The notes under the pieces are model-generated. The model ran no database searches. It was not told the DNA's origin and saw nothing but the letters and a program-made list of their open reading frames with translations. From positions 17,018,082 through 17,082,081 of the forward strand of contig NC_067207.1 in the NCBI RefSeq assembly GCF_026262505.1: a stretch of DNA of 64,000 bases, read 5' to 3'. This document shows positions 28,849-39,409 of this stretch, piece after piece (within the stretch, counting starts at the first letter, position 1; every line of letters starts with the position of its first letter). The stretch is from Trichomonas vaginalis G3 (taxonomy: Eukaryota; Parabasalia; Trichomonadida; Trichomonadidae). The position numbers were made by a program, and so were the translations under genes.

Positions 28849-30487
28849 ATGACGACTAACTATTTGGTGCCAAACACTAAACCGATTAATGGAAATGTGT
28901 TTCATTCATTCGAAAAGATAAATGAAATATTCGCGAAGAATGATGGTAGAAGATATTATAGAGAACTTGAAAGTTCATGCTATGACTCTGATACTCCATA
29001 TTTTGATGATAAACAAACTCATTTAAGAATTACAAATCCAGCTCATGATGTGAACCAATTAGGTGACACATATATTAAACGCAAAGTTAAAGCAACTCTA
29101 GTTTCAAATAAAGCTTTCACATGTGATGCCGCTTTTAAATGCATGCGTTTATTCGTTGGTTACAAATCATCAAATCAAAGCTTTAAACAATTAGAAGTAG
29201 AAACCGAAAGAGGTGATGCCGGTTATCTTCAGATGGATTGCGCCCGTGAATCTTTCGCATTTGCAACATATAAACCAAAATCAGAAAGGAAAGTTAAAAA
29301 GTTTGTTCATTCGTTATATAATAATGTTCAAAATATGATAACTCAGTATGTGGTAAATATATTGACCCTTCAGAAGTTTTCAAGAAAGCAAATGAAGAAG
29401 TTGATGTCACTTTTGATATGATTATTCCGGTAAATGATTTGTTAGCATTTCAGGCGTTCGATGATTATCCTAAATCATTTGGTGATATCATTCTTAAATA
29501 TTATGTTTTCAGGGATACTTTAGTATTTTGTCAGGTTGACCCGTTAAGAGTTGCTGATTTACAAAATTACGTATATGAAAAGATAACTGATGAAATTATG
29601 AAAAGATTATGAATCATGTTTATAAATATGATCGCAAATTCCAACAAATCGGACTTCCTGCCAAATTAATTACAAGCTTAGCCGCTACATCTGCTGAGGC
29701 AACAGTTGATGACGTTATTATTTCATGCACAAAGATGGAAGTTTTAGAGGATAAATGCATTACACCAGGATACGGTTTAATTGAAGAATCAGTTAAAGCA
29801 ATACCACGTTTATTTAGTAAGGAAGATCCATTCATGATTCCAGCTCAACATATTGACGTTCGTTCACTAAATGGAGGTTGCATCACTCCTGAAGGTATCA
29901 GCTCAGATTTCTCATACGCTCTTCATAATGTTACAGATGTTGTGTTAGCATTTCCGAAGAATGCAATGCAAAGAACAGTTTTAGAAAATCCAATGCTTCG
30001 AGGTCTTCAGGTCACTATAGATTCCAGAAACTTCCCCGATCAAGCGATGACCACAGTGGGTGACATATTCTTTACACGTATGCTTCAAGCTTCTGATTTA
30101 GATGGAGTGAATGAATGCACAGAAGAATACGAGGACTCATTAACTAGACCATTGAATGCAGATGATGGCACGCCATTAGCTAGAACATGGAAAGACCAAA
30201 CTTCATTCTTATGCACTATTCCAGTTCAACGTGATGGAGCGGGTATATTCTTTGATGGATTAGAAACTTTCAACTCACAAGTTACAGTACAAGTGAAAGC
30301 TTATCCAATCATTCAGGGTGAAAATGACACTTACTGTTCAAAGGTGACAAATCCTCCTGAGGTTTGGTTTACTAGGACTACATGTTGGACATGGACACCG
30401 GATGAAGGTTTGAAATATCATCCAACAGGTACACCACCACAGTATAGAAGTTCATATGATGAAATATTGATGAATAGAAATGTTTAA
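28849..30487 (+). pseudogene. PLV major capsid protein, double jelly-roll type, two frameshifts
   Basis: Three consecutive frames make a protein of about 545 residues. The first covers 28849 to about 29345 (start MTTNYLVPNTKP), the second about 29350-29610 (IIPVNDLLAFQAFDDYPKSF), the third 29609-30487. The FDDYPKSFGD segment at the centre and GIFFDGLETFNSQVTVQVKA near the end fit hexon-like capsid proteins of polinton-like viruses. It shows little similarity to the Maverick capsid protein in this window. Frame changes near 29345 and 29605 are probably single-base errors or mutations, since both sides keep good coding sense. Confidence 0.65.
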
Positions 30488-30511
30488 AATTATAAATTTA
30501 TTTTTGATTAA

Positions 30512-31299
30512 ATGGATTTAAATTCATCCACCCCTTATGAAGAATTAGCAGGAGTATATAATACATACGTAGATGATATGATTAATGAAGCATTGAGTGA
30601 TAATAGAAATGCTCTATCTAAGGAAAAATTAATGAAAATTCCATATTCTGAATGTTACTTAAATTCAATCACTGCAGCAATTGGTAAACAAAATAAAGGT
30701 AAAACATTAACGATATTAAAACAAATTATCATTATTGCTAACACTTCCCCCTATTCACATGTGTTAATTTATATCAACCGTTCAGGTTCACCTTCAGATG
30801 ATACATTTGAATCTTTAAAGCATTTAATCAAAATTCCAATTATTTATTTATCACAGAAGAAGCAGAAGATTATTTAAAAAACTTTTTAATGTATAAAGAA
30901 TTATATAATACAATCAAGAAGCAAGGATTAGAGGATAAAATTATTGATAAACAACGGGATGAATTATTTGAAACACTTTCTATTTCAAATTTTGATAGAG
31001 AATTTTTGCATTCACTCATTTTTCTAGATGATGCAGTGAAATCAAAACTAATAACAAATGAGAAATCATATTTTAATCAGTTATTAACTCAATGTCGACA
31101 CATTCAGTGTTCATTCTTTATGGCTGTTCAATACTTCAAAGCATTAAGCACAAACATTAAATCAAATCTATCAACCCTTTTCATTTTCAGTGGGTTTAGT
31201 CGTCAACAGTTGAACGTTATGCTTTATCAAGTGAATTTACCAATGAGCATTAATGAACTTTACACACAATATCAGCAATTAGGTGAACATGGAAAATAA
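30512..31299 (+). pseudogene. PLV packaging ATPase, one frameshift
   Basis: About 262 codons in two frames that change at about 30845. Walker A is GKQNKGKT (about residues 59-66) and Walker B is SLIFLDD in the second part. The HIQCSFFMAVQYFKAL segment matches the sensor strand and Gln of the Maverick ATPase (HFNISVVICVQTAKSL). Belongs to the FtsK/HerA-type genome-packaging ATPases. It follows the capsid gene by 24 bases, a usual neighbour pair in this virus group. Confidence 0.7.
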
Positions 31300-31376
31300 T
31301 AGTTGATTTAAATAAAGGAGGTGTTAAATTTGATTAACTTTTTATAATTAATTTTTTTTTTTATTTATAATTAAAC

Positions 31377-32276
31377 ATGACAGAAATAGCAAATCTTCTA
31401 CAGGTTCCATTAAAACAAGGGACAAACAAAAAGGGTGCATATAATAGAACTATGAAAGTTCCTGATGGAATGAAAGAATTAGTTCATATTGTTGCTGGTC
31501 TTCAAAAAGATGTTAAACAAATGAGAAACGTTTTAACATTACCAGAAGCTCAAGCATATGCCAAACGTCAAGGTCCAAATTGGGAAGCACACGAAGCAGA
31601 CATTACGGGTCCAAATGGAAAACCTGATGGTATAAATGAAGTTTTCATTACTGATGGTCAAGGTAATATTAAAGTCATAAATGGTTACAAATTAACTATA
31701 ACTGATTATCCTAAACGTAAAGCATATAATGAACGTTATCCTATGCAATTTGATGAAAATGGAAAAGCTGTTAAACAATACATTGGAGAAGGTGAAAATG
31801 GTCCAATTAATTCATACCGTTATAATCCATATTCTTATTTCAATGAAGAATTAAATGCTATTGAAGAGGGACCGGATGGATTACCACGATATTCTAACCA
31901 GTTTGATGGTCAATATGCAAATATTAGACCTGAAATTTCAGCTAAGAAATTCTTTAAAGTTGCTTTATTCGATCCAGTTTTCGCAAATGTTAAAGATGAA
32001 CTTAAACAGCAATTCCAACCAATTATAGTAGCAAGAATTGCATCAGGTGCTTTATCTCAAGCATTCAAAGATTTAATTAAGAAACCATTATATCAGCAAC
32101 GAGGTTTAACTTATGATTTAGTTAAGGAATCAGATAAAAGAAAATTTGAGAAATCAGATGATTATAAGAATGCAATTAATGAATATATTAGGTCTATTAA
32201 TTACAATGAATCAGCTAAAAATCAACTTCATGAACAAATACAGGGAATAATAGATTCAAAACTTCCAGCAAAATAA
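31377..32276 (+). CDS. PLV structural-type protein, 299 residues
   Basis: Intact. The N-terminus [20 protein letters not shown] is followed by a helical segment, then a Gly/Asn/Pro-rich part ([20 protein letters not shown]) and an aromatic-rich region ([18 protein letters not shown]). The C-terminal helical third contains [19 protein letters not shown]. No family recognised. Its position after the ATPase and its composition suggest a virion protein. The promoter is a T-run and TAATTAAAC directly before the ATG. Confidence 0.55.
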   Translation: MTEIANLLQVPLKQGTNKKGAYNRTMKVPDGMKELVHIVAGLQKDVKQMRNVLTLPEAQAYAKRQGPNWEAHEADITGPNGKPDGINEVFITDGQGNIKVINGYKLTITDYPKRKAYNERYPMQFDENGKAVKQYIGEGENGPINSYRYNPYSYFNEELNAIEEGPDGLPRYSNQFDGQYANIRPEISAKKFFKVALFDPVFANVKDELKQQFQPIIVARIASGALSQAFKDLIKKPLYQQRGLTYDLVKESDKRKFEKSDDYKNAINEYIRSINYNESAKNQLHEQIQGIIDSKLPAK

Positions 32277-32307
32277 AAGTTTAAATATATTTTTTATTCG
32301 AATATAA

Positions 32308-32964
32308 ATGAGAAGACGTTTCACTAGTCAAAAGAACACTAACGCAAAAGCAGAGATTACGGTTGGTTATAACGTAAATGATGATAAATCACGAATTATT
32401 CAAAATGTTAAAGTTAATGTTAGCCCTGAATTAACAAGGTCAGCAACTCAACCAAATTTATTAACTCGTGACTTACCGAAAAAGGAGGATGAGCAAAATA
32501 AAGAAGATGGGGACCCAATCATTTTATCTGAACCCGGTAAAGAACCTGTTGAAATTCCCACTTATCCAACATACCCAGCACCACTTGATAACCCATATAA
32601 AATAGACATTAATTCTGAATTAATGAAAATTTACCGTGATATAATAATTAATAATTATGATTCAATAATAAATTTAATTGACCAATCCGGTTTAATTATT
32701 TTACCTTATGAATTATTAATTCACATTATCGCCATTCTTTGTGATGTTCAAGATTCAGACGTTAAGATTCAATTTTTCATAGATGATGAGGTTTCATGCT
32801 GCGGAACAGTTGCAAAAATAAATCCTATAAAGGATATTTGCACAATTAAGATATCAAAGAACGGAACAACAACTGAACTTCATTTAACATATAATGATAT
32901 TTATAATAAAATAGTTGATGAATATAAAATATCACTTGAAAAATTCTTTGTTAAGGCTATTTAA
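32308..32964 (+). CDS. PLV protein of unknown function, 218 residues
   Basis: Basic N-terminus (MRRRFTSQKNTNAKAEIT), then a disordered region with Lys/Glu and Pro repeats (EIPTYPTYPAPL), then a globular C-terminal domain of alternating helices and strands (LIILPYELLIHIIAILCDVQ). Intact. It is expressed from its own TTTTTATTC..TAAATG-type promoter. Its 3' end overlaps the next, opposite gene by four bases. Function unknown. Confidence 0.55.
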   Translation: MRRRFTSQKNTNAKAEITVGYNVNDDKSRIIQNVKVNVSPELTRSATQPNLLTRDLPKKEDEQNKEDGDPIILSEPGKEPVEIPTYPTYPAPLDNPYKIDINSELMKIYRDIIINNYDSIINLIDQSGLIILPYELLIHIIAILCDVQDSDVKIQFFIDDEVSCCGTVAKINPIKDICTIKISKNGTTTELHLTYNDIYNKIVDEYKISLEKFFVKAI

Positions 32965-33440
32965 TATTCAAGCATTAACATTATCGAATAATAATCCTTT
33001 GAATCATAATCAATAATAATTGACCTTTCACCAGTTTCTATCGTTTGTTTTATTTCTTTTTGTTCCCCACTATCCGGATCAGTCATTGTAATTGTTTTTG
33101 TTATAGTATCAGCTTTATCTTTAACTTCAATCTTTTTTCCATCGGGATATTTAAACCAAAATTCCAAAAATTCGATATTGTCAATCTGTTCATATTTTAA
33201 TCTATCAATTACATTTTTAATACCATCTGAAAATCTTATGAAATGGTCATTATATGGGTTTGATTGAACTAAATTTGAATGAAGTGAAATATAACCTGTT
33301 GATGAATATGACACTGACTCATATTTTCTGAAAACACTAAAATTTATAACATGAATGAATTTCTTATTCGTTGAATTTATGAATTCTTGAGGTAATCTTA
33401 TTCTAGTTTTATTTATCACTAGAAAATAACGCTTTACCAT
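32961..33440 (-). CDS. PLV beta-rich protein, 159 residues
   Basis: Start chosen at 33440 (MVKRYFLVINKTRIRLPQEF). An upstream in-frame ATG would lie inside the divergent gene. Many beta strands (KFIHVINFSVFRKYESVSYS, STGYISLHSNLV) make a small jelly-roll or capsid-decoration protein possible. Intact. It shares a 19-base promoter gap with the 33460 gene. No family recognised. Confidence 0.55.
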   Translation of the reverse strand: MVKRYFLVINKTRIRLPQEFINSTNKKFIHVINFSVFRKYESVSYSSTGYISLHSNLVQSNPYNDHFIRFSDGIKNVIDRLKYEQIDNIEFLEFWFKYPDGKKIEVKDKADTITKTITMTDPDSGEQKEIKQTIETGERSIIIDYDSKDYYSIMLMLEY

Positions 33441-33459
33441 ATTTTTAATCGTAATAAAA

Positions 33460-34149
33460 ATGTCAATTATCAATATTATTTCGAATAATAACTGTGAATT
33501 AAATTTAACAGTTAGCGGAATTTATAATGTTACTCTCGTTTCTGTGAGTGGTAAATTTAATCCCATTCTTTTAGACCCTTCAGATTATATATCATTTATT
33601 AAAGATGACCATGAAAAAACGTATGATATGTATATAAATAATGTGATAGCGAAATGGGATATTAACACGATTTTAAGTTATTTAAATGAATCATTTATCG
33701 TATGGTATGAAGAAAATTTTAAATCAAAACCCGATAAACTTTTTGAACTTGATGAAATAAATAACCTTATTAAATTCCCGCTGAAAATTAAATTTTGTAC
33801 TCCTCATCTTCGTTCATTGTTGGGGATATTAAATTTTGAAAAAGATGTTGGGGATGTTTTGTATTCTGACACTGGTTCCAATTTCATTTTAATCAAATGT
33901 GATAAAGTTAATACCCCAATGAGATTTTCACATCAAACATTAGACCCTAACTCTTACCCATCAATACAAAACATTTTATCCATCAACTTAAACACATTTT
34001 CTTTATCATATTCGTTTCAATTATCCGGGAATTCATTTATTCTTCATTCAAAAGATTTATCAAATATTAAATTTAGAATAACTGACCTATTTGATTGTGA
34101 TTTAGAATTTATGAATGAAATATTATGGCAATTTCAAATAGAGAAATAG
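33460..34149 (+). CDS. Putative PLV penton/minor capsid protein
   Basis: 229 residues, nearly all beta. The segment HLRSLLGILNF and the C-terminal pattern KFRITDLFDCDLEFMNEI followed by a final beta strand recall minor capsid (penton) proteins of Mavericks and related viruses, where an R-x-T-D turn precedes the last strands. Intact. It lies between the ATPase block and the tail-fibre-like gene, fitting a vertex protein that could hold a fibre. The assignment is inferred from pattern and context. Confidence 0.5.
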   Translation: MSIINIISNNNCELNLTVSGIYNVTLVSVSGKFNPILLDPSDYISFIKDDHEKTYDMYINNVIAKWDINTILSYLNESFIVWYEENFKSKPDKLFELDEINNLIKFPLKIKFCTPHLRSLLGILNFEKDVGDVLYSDTGSNFILIKCDKVNTPMRFSHQTLDPNSYPSIQNILSINLNTFSLSYSFQLSGNSFILHSKDLSNIKFRITDLFDCDLEFMNEILWQFQIEK

Positions 34150-34193
34150 CTGATGAGATAACGGATTAAATATTTATTTTTAAATCGTAATAA

Positions 34194-35243
34194 ATGATTA
34201 AACAACAGCAACTTAAGGCGCAAAGCACCCAGGTCCTTCAGACCATTACATACGCCATATATGCATATAATTCAAAGACGGCGGCAGAACAAACGCAAAG
34301 GTTGAAATATGGAGATTTGGAGATAGTATTGAAAAATGACCGTTTCGAATTCGTTTGCAAAGGTGGTGCAGTGATATCAAATATAAAAGAAATTTTATTT
34401 ATGAATTCAAAAATTAAAGGAATAACGGATGATATAACATCAATTCCACCAGAAGAACAGAGATATTACGCATTAAATGCATTTCCTAAAGTTTTGAAGA
34501 TTGGAAGATTTAATTTAAATGAGGAATTCATAGAAGGTTTCCTAAATGACATAATGAAGAAGGTAGATAAGGAATACGTGGATAGTGAGTTAATGAAGAA
34601 GGCAAATTTGGTTTATGTAGATGAAAAAGATAATGAAATTAAAGAAAAGGTTGAATGGTATCATAAATGGACATCGGAGACTTTTAAAGTTAAAGCTGAT
34701 ACAGGATGGGTTTCAGGATGTTTAGACCTTAAAGCAGATAAAACTTATGTAGATGAAAATTATGCAAAGAAGTCGGAAGTAAATGATGTGATTACAAGCA
34801 TGAAAAATGAAATACTTCAAACATTATATCCTATAGGCTCTATTTATACATCAATGAACTCAACAAATCCAGCAAGTGTTTTAGGTTTTGGTACATGGAA
34901 GCAGATTGTAGACAAATTCTTATATTGTACTAAAAGTTCAAAACAAGCCGGTGGTTCAAAGAAAATTAAAGAAGCAAACTTACCTCCGCACACTCATACA
35001 GGAACTACAAACTTTTCTGGCGACCATAGACACTCATTAAGAGACCACCCATTATACAACTCAGACTATGAAGCTGGTTATGATGTTTTATCTCCAGCTT
35101 ATAACGATTCAACAAAAAAGACTTTTCGACAAACTGAACCAGGAGGAAATCATGTCCATACTTTCACAACAAATCCAACAGGCTTGGGTAAAGATTACAT
35201 GCCACCATTTGTGACTGTATTTGCATGGTACCGAATGAACTAA
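34194..35243 (+). CDS. Phage-tail-fibre-like protein (Gp10/collar-type C-terminus)
   Basis: 349 residues. The N-terminal anchor begins MIKQQQLKAQSTQVLQTITY. Residues 115-200 hold shaft-like repeats (VDKEYVDSELMKKANLVYVD, DKTYVDENYAKKSEV). The head domain from about residue 214 contains YPIGSIYTSMNSTNPASVLG, GTWKQI, LPPHTHTG and a final YMPPFVTVFAWYR. This is the arrangement of phage short-tail-fibre and Gp10 C-terminal domains, where HxH residues bind metal in a trimer. It would be a host-receptor-binding fibre on a penton. The same head occurs in the degraded gene at 2800-2960. Confidence 0.65.
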   Translation: MIKQQQLKAQSTQVLQTITYAIYAYNSKTAAEQTQRLKYGDLEIVLKNDRFEFVCKGGAVISNIKEILFMNSKIKGITDDITSIPPEEQRYYALNAFPKVLKIGRFNLNEEFIEGFLNDIMKKVDKEYVDSELMKKANLVYVDEKDNEIKEKVEWYHKWTSETFKVKADTGWVSGCLDLKADKTYVDENYAKKSEVNDVITSMKNEILQTLYPIGSIYTSMNSTNPASVLGFGTWKQIVDKFLYCTKSSKQAGGSKKIKEANLPPHTHTGTTNFSGDHRHSLRDHPLYNSDYEAGYDVLSPAYNDSTKKTFRQTEPGGNHVHTFTTNPTGLGKDYMPPFVTVFAWYRMN

Positions 35244-35301
35244 ATATATTTTATGTCTGTAATTAATTAGGTAATGAAGTAGCGGATGAACTGCAGAAAT
35301 A

Positions 35302-36344
35302 AATTTTATCGTTAATGGTTTTTAGGTTATTCAATAATTAATTATTTTTGAATAACTGAAGGTGTCACCACGTCACCATGTGTCACCAGGTTAATTAACT
35401 TCTCTTAAAAATGATGACAACATGACATTTTGACAACATTCCCGGAAATAAATTTTATCGTTAATGGTTTTTAGGTTATTCAATAATTAATTATTTTTGA
35501 ATAACTGAAGGTGTCACCACGTCACCATGTGTCACCAGGTTAATTAACTTCTCTTAAAAATGATGACAACATGACATTTTGACAACATTCCCGGAAATAA
35601 ATTTTATCGTTAATGGTTTTTAGGTTATTCAATAATTAATTATTTTTGAATAACTGAAGGTGTCACCACGTCACCATGTGTCACCAGGTTAATTAACTTC
35701 TCTTAAAAATGATGACAACATGACATTTTGACAACATTCCCGGAAATAAATTTTATCGTTAATGGTTTTTAGGTTATTCAATAATTAATTATTTTTGAAT
35801 AACTGAAGGTGTCACCACGTCACCATGTGTCACCAGGTTAATTAACTTCTCTTAAAAATGATGACAACATGACATTTTGACAACATTCCCGGAAATAAAT
35901 TTTATCGTTAATGGTTTTTAGGTTATTCAATAATTAATTATTTTTGAATAACTGAAGGTGTCACCACGTCACCATGTGTCACCAGGTTAATTAACTTCTC
36001 TTAAAAATGATGACAACATGACATTTTGACAACATTCCCGGAAATAAATTTTATCGTTAATGGTTTTTAGGTTATTCAATAATTAATTATTTTTGAATAA
36101 CTGAAGGTGTCACCACGTCACCATGTGTCACCAGGTTAATTAACTTCTCTTAAAAATGATGACAACATGACATTTTGACAACATTCCCGGAAATAAATTT
36201 TATCGTTAATGGTTTTTAGGTTATTCAATAATTAATTATTTTTGAATAACTGAAGGTGTCACCACGTCACCATGTGTCACCAGGTTAATTAACTTCTCTT
36301 AAAAATGATGACAACATGACATTTTGACAACATTCCCGGAAATT
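35302..36344 (+). repeat. Seven identical 149-bp tandem repeats
   Basis: Units start at 35302, 35451, 35600, 35749, 35898, 36047 and 36196 with no visible differences. Each contains the palindrome GTTATTCA..TGAATAAC, three TCACC iterons (TCACCACGTCACC, then TCACC), and TTAATTAACTTCTC. They end 60 bases before the primase-helicase start. Their identity points to recent amplification or gene conversion. Confidence 0.95.
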
Positions 36345-36405
36345 TGATGCAGTCCAATAATAAAGTTAGTTTTAAAATTATTTTTATTTTTTTATTCCTA
36401 TATAA

Positions 36406-38718
36406 ATGACAGCAACAAACAACAACAGCAACTATATCGTTTCTGATGAAAAAGTTATTGATTCATTAGCTGAGGAATTAGTTGTGGCAGAAACTAAAAC
36501 CCTCAACGAAAGAATTGGTGAAAACAAGATTGATTTACATAACTACCTCAAACATGATGGAGGAAGAGGAAGGAAAACTGGTATGGCTTTATTAGTAAAT
36601 AAAATATCAAATTTAACGATTATAGATGTTGATATCAATAAATCATACAATGATGAACTTAAAGAAACAGTTAGAAAAGACATTCTATCAAAACTTTCGG
36701 ATAAAGATGTTATCGTTAAAACCGCTTCAGGAGGTCTTCACATTTATTGTAACACTAATTTCTTCTATTCAACCTCGAACAGAATGATTAAATGCTATTC
36801 CTGCAATGATTATGATATCGATATCATGACTTCTATGGATGATTCAAAGCGTTCTTTAGTAGTTATGGCTGATTCAAGAGTTCGCAAGAATGCAACAGAA
36901 CCAATCAATACATACTCATTCATTCATGGAAGTTATGACTCAACCATAACCAGAACAGTGAATGATATATTAAATGATTTGAATATTAAGGTAAGAGTTG
37001 AACAGAAGAACGAAGAAATAAAGAGTATCATGAATGAAAACAAAGATGTAAACATTGACGATAAACTTGCCCAGAGCATAGTTGATGGCATCAGTGATTT
37101 TGAAGTACATAATGACGGTGGAAACATGAATTTAGAAAAAGAAGTTACATTATTCACACTGTTTCAAGCAATTAATTCGTTACCTAATCATTTAATTAAT
37201 GAAGCATACGATAACGTTTATAACTTCTGCAATTTAACTGAAAATGCAAAAAGTAATTTTGAAAAAGCACGTAGTAGATATGCACATTTAATGACTTCTC
37301 CATTTGTTTTAGTGAAGATTCTAAAACTATACCAAAAAGAATATTATGATGAATATGTTTTACCTTTATTACGTAAGCCAAAAATAACATTTGATATAAA
37401 ACTTGATGACTCGTTTTTGATAACAGATATTAGACGCAAGGCTGAAAATCATCAGTATAAAAACAGTTCTCAAGTAATTGAGGATTTATCACGTGTAATC
37501 CGTTTTGTAGATTGTGGAAATAAATACTTCATTCAGAAAGATTACAATATCCACGACAGAATGAATCAAATATCATTCGTTCTTCAATCAAACATGAACG
37601 AGTCACTTAAAATGATTAAATTATTTAAAGAAGAAGGTAAAACAATAACAACATGGGACGTACTATTAAATCAATTATCCTCATTAACCGTTAAGGGTGT
37701 TTGCTTTAAATCTGATTCTCCAGATGTTTTCTCAACGTTTCAAGGTTATAAATACAACGTTCTCGAAAAACCAAATTACTCAAAAATTGAGATGTTTATG
37801 GATTTCATTAAAGAAGCCATTTGTGATAATAACGATGAAGTGTATAAATACCTTCTCGGTTGGATTGCATCAATGATTCAACATCCTGGAATCAAGAATG
37901 AAACAGCAATTATTTTGAAAGGACTTCAGGGAACAGGTAAAAACAGATTTACAGACATTATTTCTGAACTTCTCGCCGGTTATTCATGTAAAAACATTAC
38001 CGAAATAGGTGAGCTAACGGGTAATTTCAATTCAGTAGTTGAGAATAAAATGTTTCTTGTACTTAATGAACTCAAGAATGTAGGTGAAGACAGACTCGCA
38101 AACTTCAACTCTTTGAAATCAATTATTACGGATAATGAGATTAGAATTAATGAAAAGAATCAACCCAGAAGAACTGCTCAGAATGTTGCCAATTTCATTT
38201 TGGTAACTAATAACGTCTACCCTGTCAAAATTGAAGTTGGAGACAGAAGATACGTAGTTTTAAGAGTTAATGGTAAATTCAAGGGTCAATTTGATTATTT
38301 CAAGAATTTAATGGATTCATGCACAAAGGAATTTTATGATAATTTACTGACGTATTTTATGCAATATGACCTTTCATCATTTAATGTACGAATCATTCCG
38401 ATGACTGAAGCCAAACAAGATTTAATAGAATTATCAACAAATCCTTTAGATGTATGGATAAATACACATTATGATGAATTGTGTGCAGGTATGACGTGTA
38501 AAAATGCTCTATTCTGCAAACCATCAGACATGAAAGACAAAAACTTTCAAATGAGCATTAAGGATAAATGTGATAGGAAACAGAGAAGAATAGATGGTAA
38601 ACAAACATGGTGTTATGTTTTGAAAGAAGAAATGAAAGGATTATATAAACAGGTTGAACCAAACGATAATGAGGATTCATTTACTGACGATGAAATACCT
38701 GTAAATGAAGCTTTATAA
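36406..38718 (+). CDS. Primase-polymerase/SF3 helicase fusion
   Basis: 770 residues, intact. The N-terminal archaeo-eukaryotic primase-like domain shows IDVDI (about 72-76) and ASGGLHIY (about 106-113), the acidic pair and His of prim-pol enzymes. The middle part corresponds to the D5-N region. The SF3 helicase has Walker A GLQGTGKN (about 504-511), Walker B FLVLNEL, motif C FILVTNN (about 596-602) and the GDRRYVVLR segment. The enzyme would prime and unwind element DNA. The region from about residue 360 onward aligns with the Maverick helicase of this window, which lacks the primase part. It lies between inverted iteron arrays. Confidence 0.85.
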   Translation: MTATNNNSNYIVSDEKVIDSLAEELVVAETKTLNERIGENKIDLHNYLKHDGGRGRKTGMALLVNKISNLTIIDVDINKSYNDELKETVRKDILSKLSDKDVIVKTASGGLHIYCNTNFFYSTSNRMIKCYSCNDYDIDIMTSMDDSKRSLVVMADSRVRKNATEPINTYSFIHGSYDSTITRTVNDILNDLNIKVRVEQKNEEIKSIMNENKDVNIDDKLAQSIVDGISDFEVHNDGGNMNLEKEVTLFTLFQAINSLPNHLINEAYDNVYNFCNLTENAKSNFEKARSRYAHLMTSPFVLVKILKLYQKEYYDEYVLPLLRKPKITFDIKLDDSFLITDIRRKAENHQYKNSSQVIEDLSRVIRFVDCGNKYFIQKDYNIHDRMNQISFVLQSNMNESLKMIKLFKEEGKTITTWDVLLNQLSSLTVKGVCFKSDSPDVFSTFQGYKYNVLEKPNYSKIEMFMDFIKEAICDNNDEVYKYLLGWIASMIQHPGIKNETAIILKGLQGTGKNRFTDIISELLAGYSCKNITEIGELTGNFNSVVENKMFLVLNELKNVGEDRLANFNSLKSIITDNEIRINEKNQPRRTAQNVANFILVTNNVYPVKIEVGDRRYVVLRVNGKFKGQFDYFKNLMDSCTKEFYDNLLTYFMQYDLSSFNVRIIPMTEAKQDLIELSTNPLDVWINTHYDELCAGMTCKNALFCKPSDMKDKNFQMSIKDKCDRKQRRIDGKQTWCYVLKEEMKGLYKQVEPNDNEDSFTDDEIPVNEAL

Positions 38719-38757
38719 AGTATGATTGGAATTTATTTTTGTATTAATCCTACTGTG

Positions 38758-39385
38758 TTGTCAAAATGTCATGTTGTCAGTAATTTTAAGAGAAGTTAAT
38801 TAACCTGGTGACATGGTGACGTAGTGACACCTTCAGTTATTCAAAAATAATTCATAAATGCCTTCCTCCTTTCGCACCTGTTGTCAAAATGTCATGTTGT
38901 CAGTAATTTTAAGAGAAGTTAATTAACCTGGTGACATGGTGACGTAGTGACACCTTCAGTTATTCAAAAATAATTCATAAATGCCTTCCTCCTTTCGCAC
39001 CTGTTGTCAAAATGTCATGTTGTCAGTAATTTTAAGAGAAGTTAATTAACCTGGTGACATGGTGACGTAGTGACACCTTCAGTTATTCAAAAATAATTCA
39101 TAAATGCCTTCCTCCTTTCGCACCTGTTGTCAAAATGTCATGTTGTCAGTAATTTTAAGAGAAGTTAATTAACCTGGTGACATGGTGACGTAGTGACACC
39201 TTCAGTTATTCAAAAATAATTCATAAATGCCTTCCTCCTTTCGCACCTGTTGTCAAAATGTCATGTTGTCAGTAATTTTAAGAGAAGTTAATTAACCTGG
39301 TGACATGGTGACGTAGTGACACCTTCAGTTATTCAAAAATAATTAATTATTGAATAACCTAAAAACCATTAACGATAAAATAACT
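38758..39385 (-). repeat. Five 123-bp tandem repeats, inverted relative to left array
   Basis: Units start at 38758, 38881, 39004, 39127 and 39250. The reverse complement shares about 80 bases with the 149-bp units: the three TCACC motifs, TTAATTAACTTCTC and GACAACATGACATTTTGACAAC. The spacer part differs (tgccttcctcctttcgcacc). The last unit continues into the palindrome and TTTTAGGTTATTC region present in the left array, so the two arrays form an inverted pair around the helicase gene. Confidence 0.95.
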
Positions 39386-39409
39386 GATAACAAAATTTTA
39401 TTTTTATAT

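Noticed and set aside
35302-39385. Repeat arrays as CRISPR-like
   Set aside because: Units are head-to-tail identical without unique spacers and far too long; the setting is eukaryotic.
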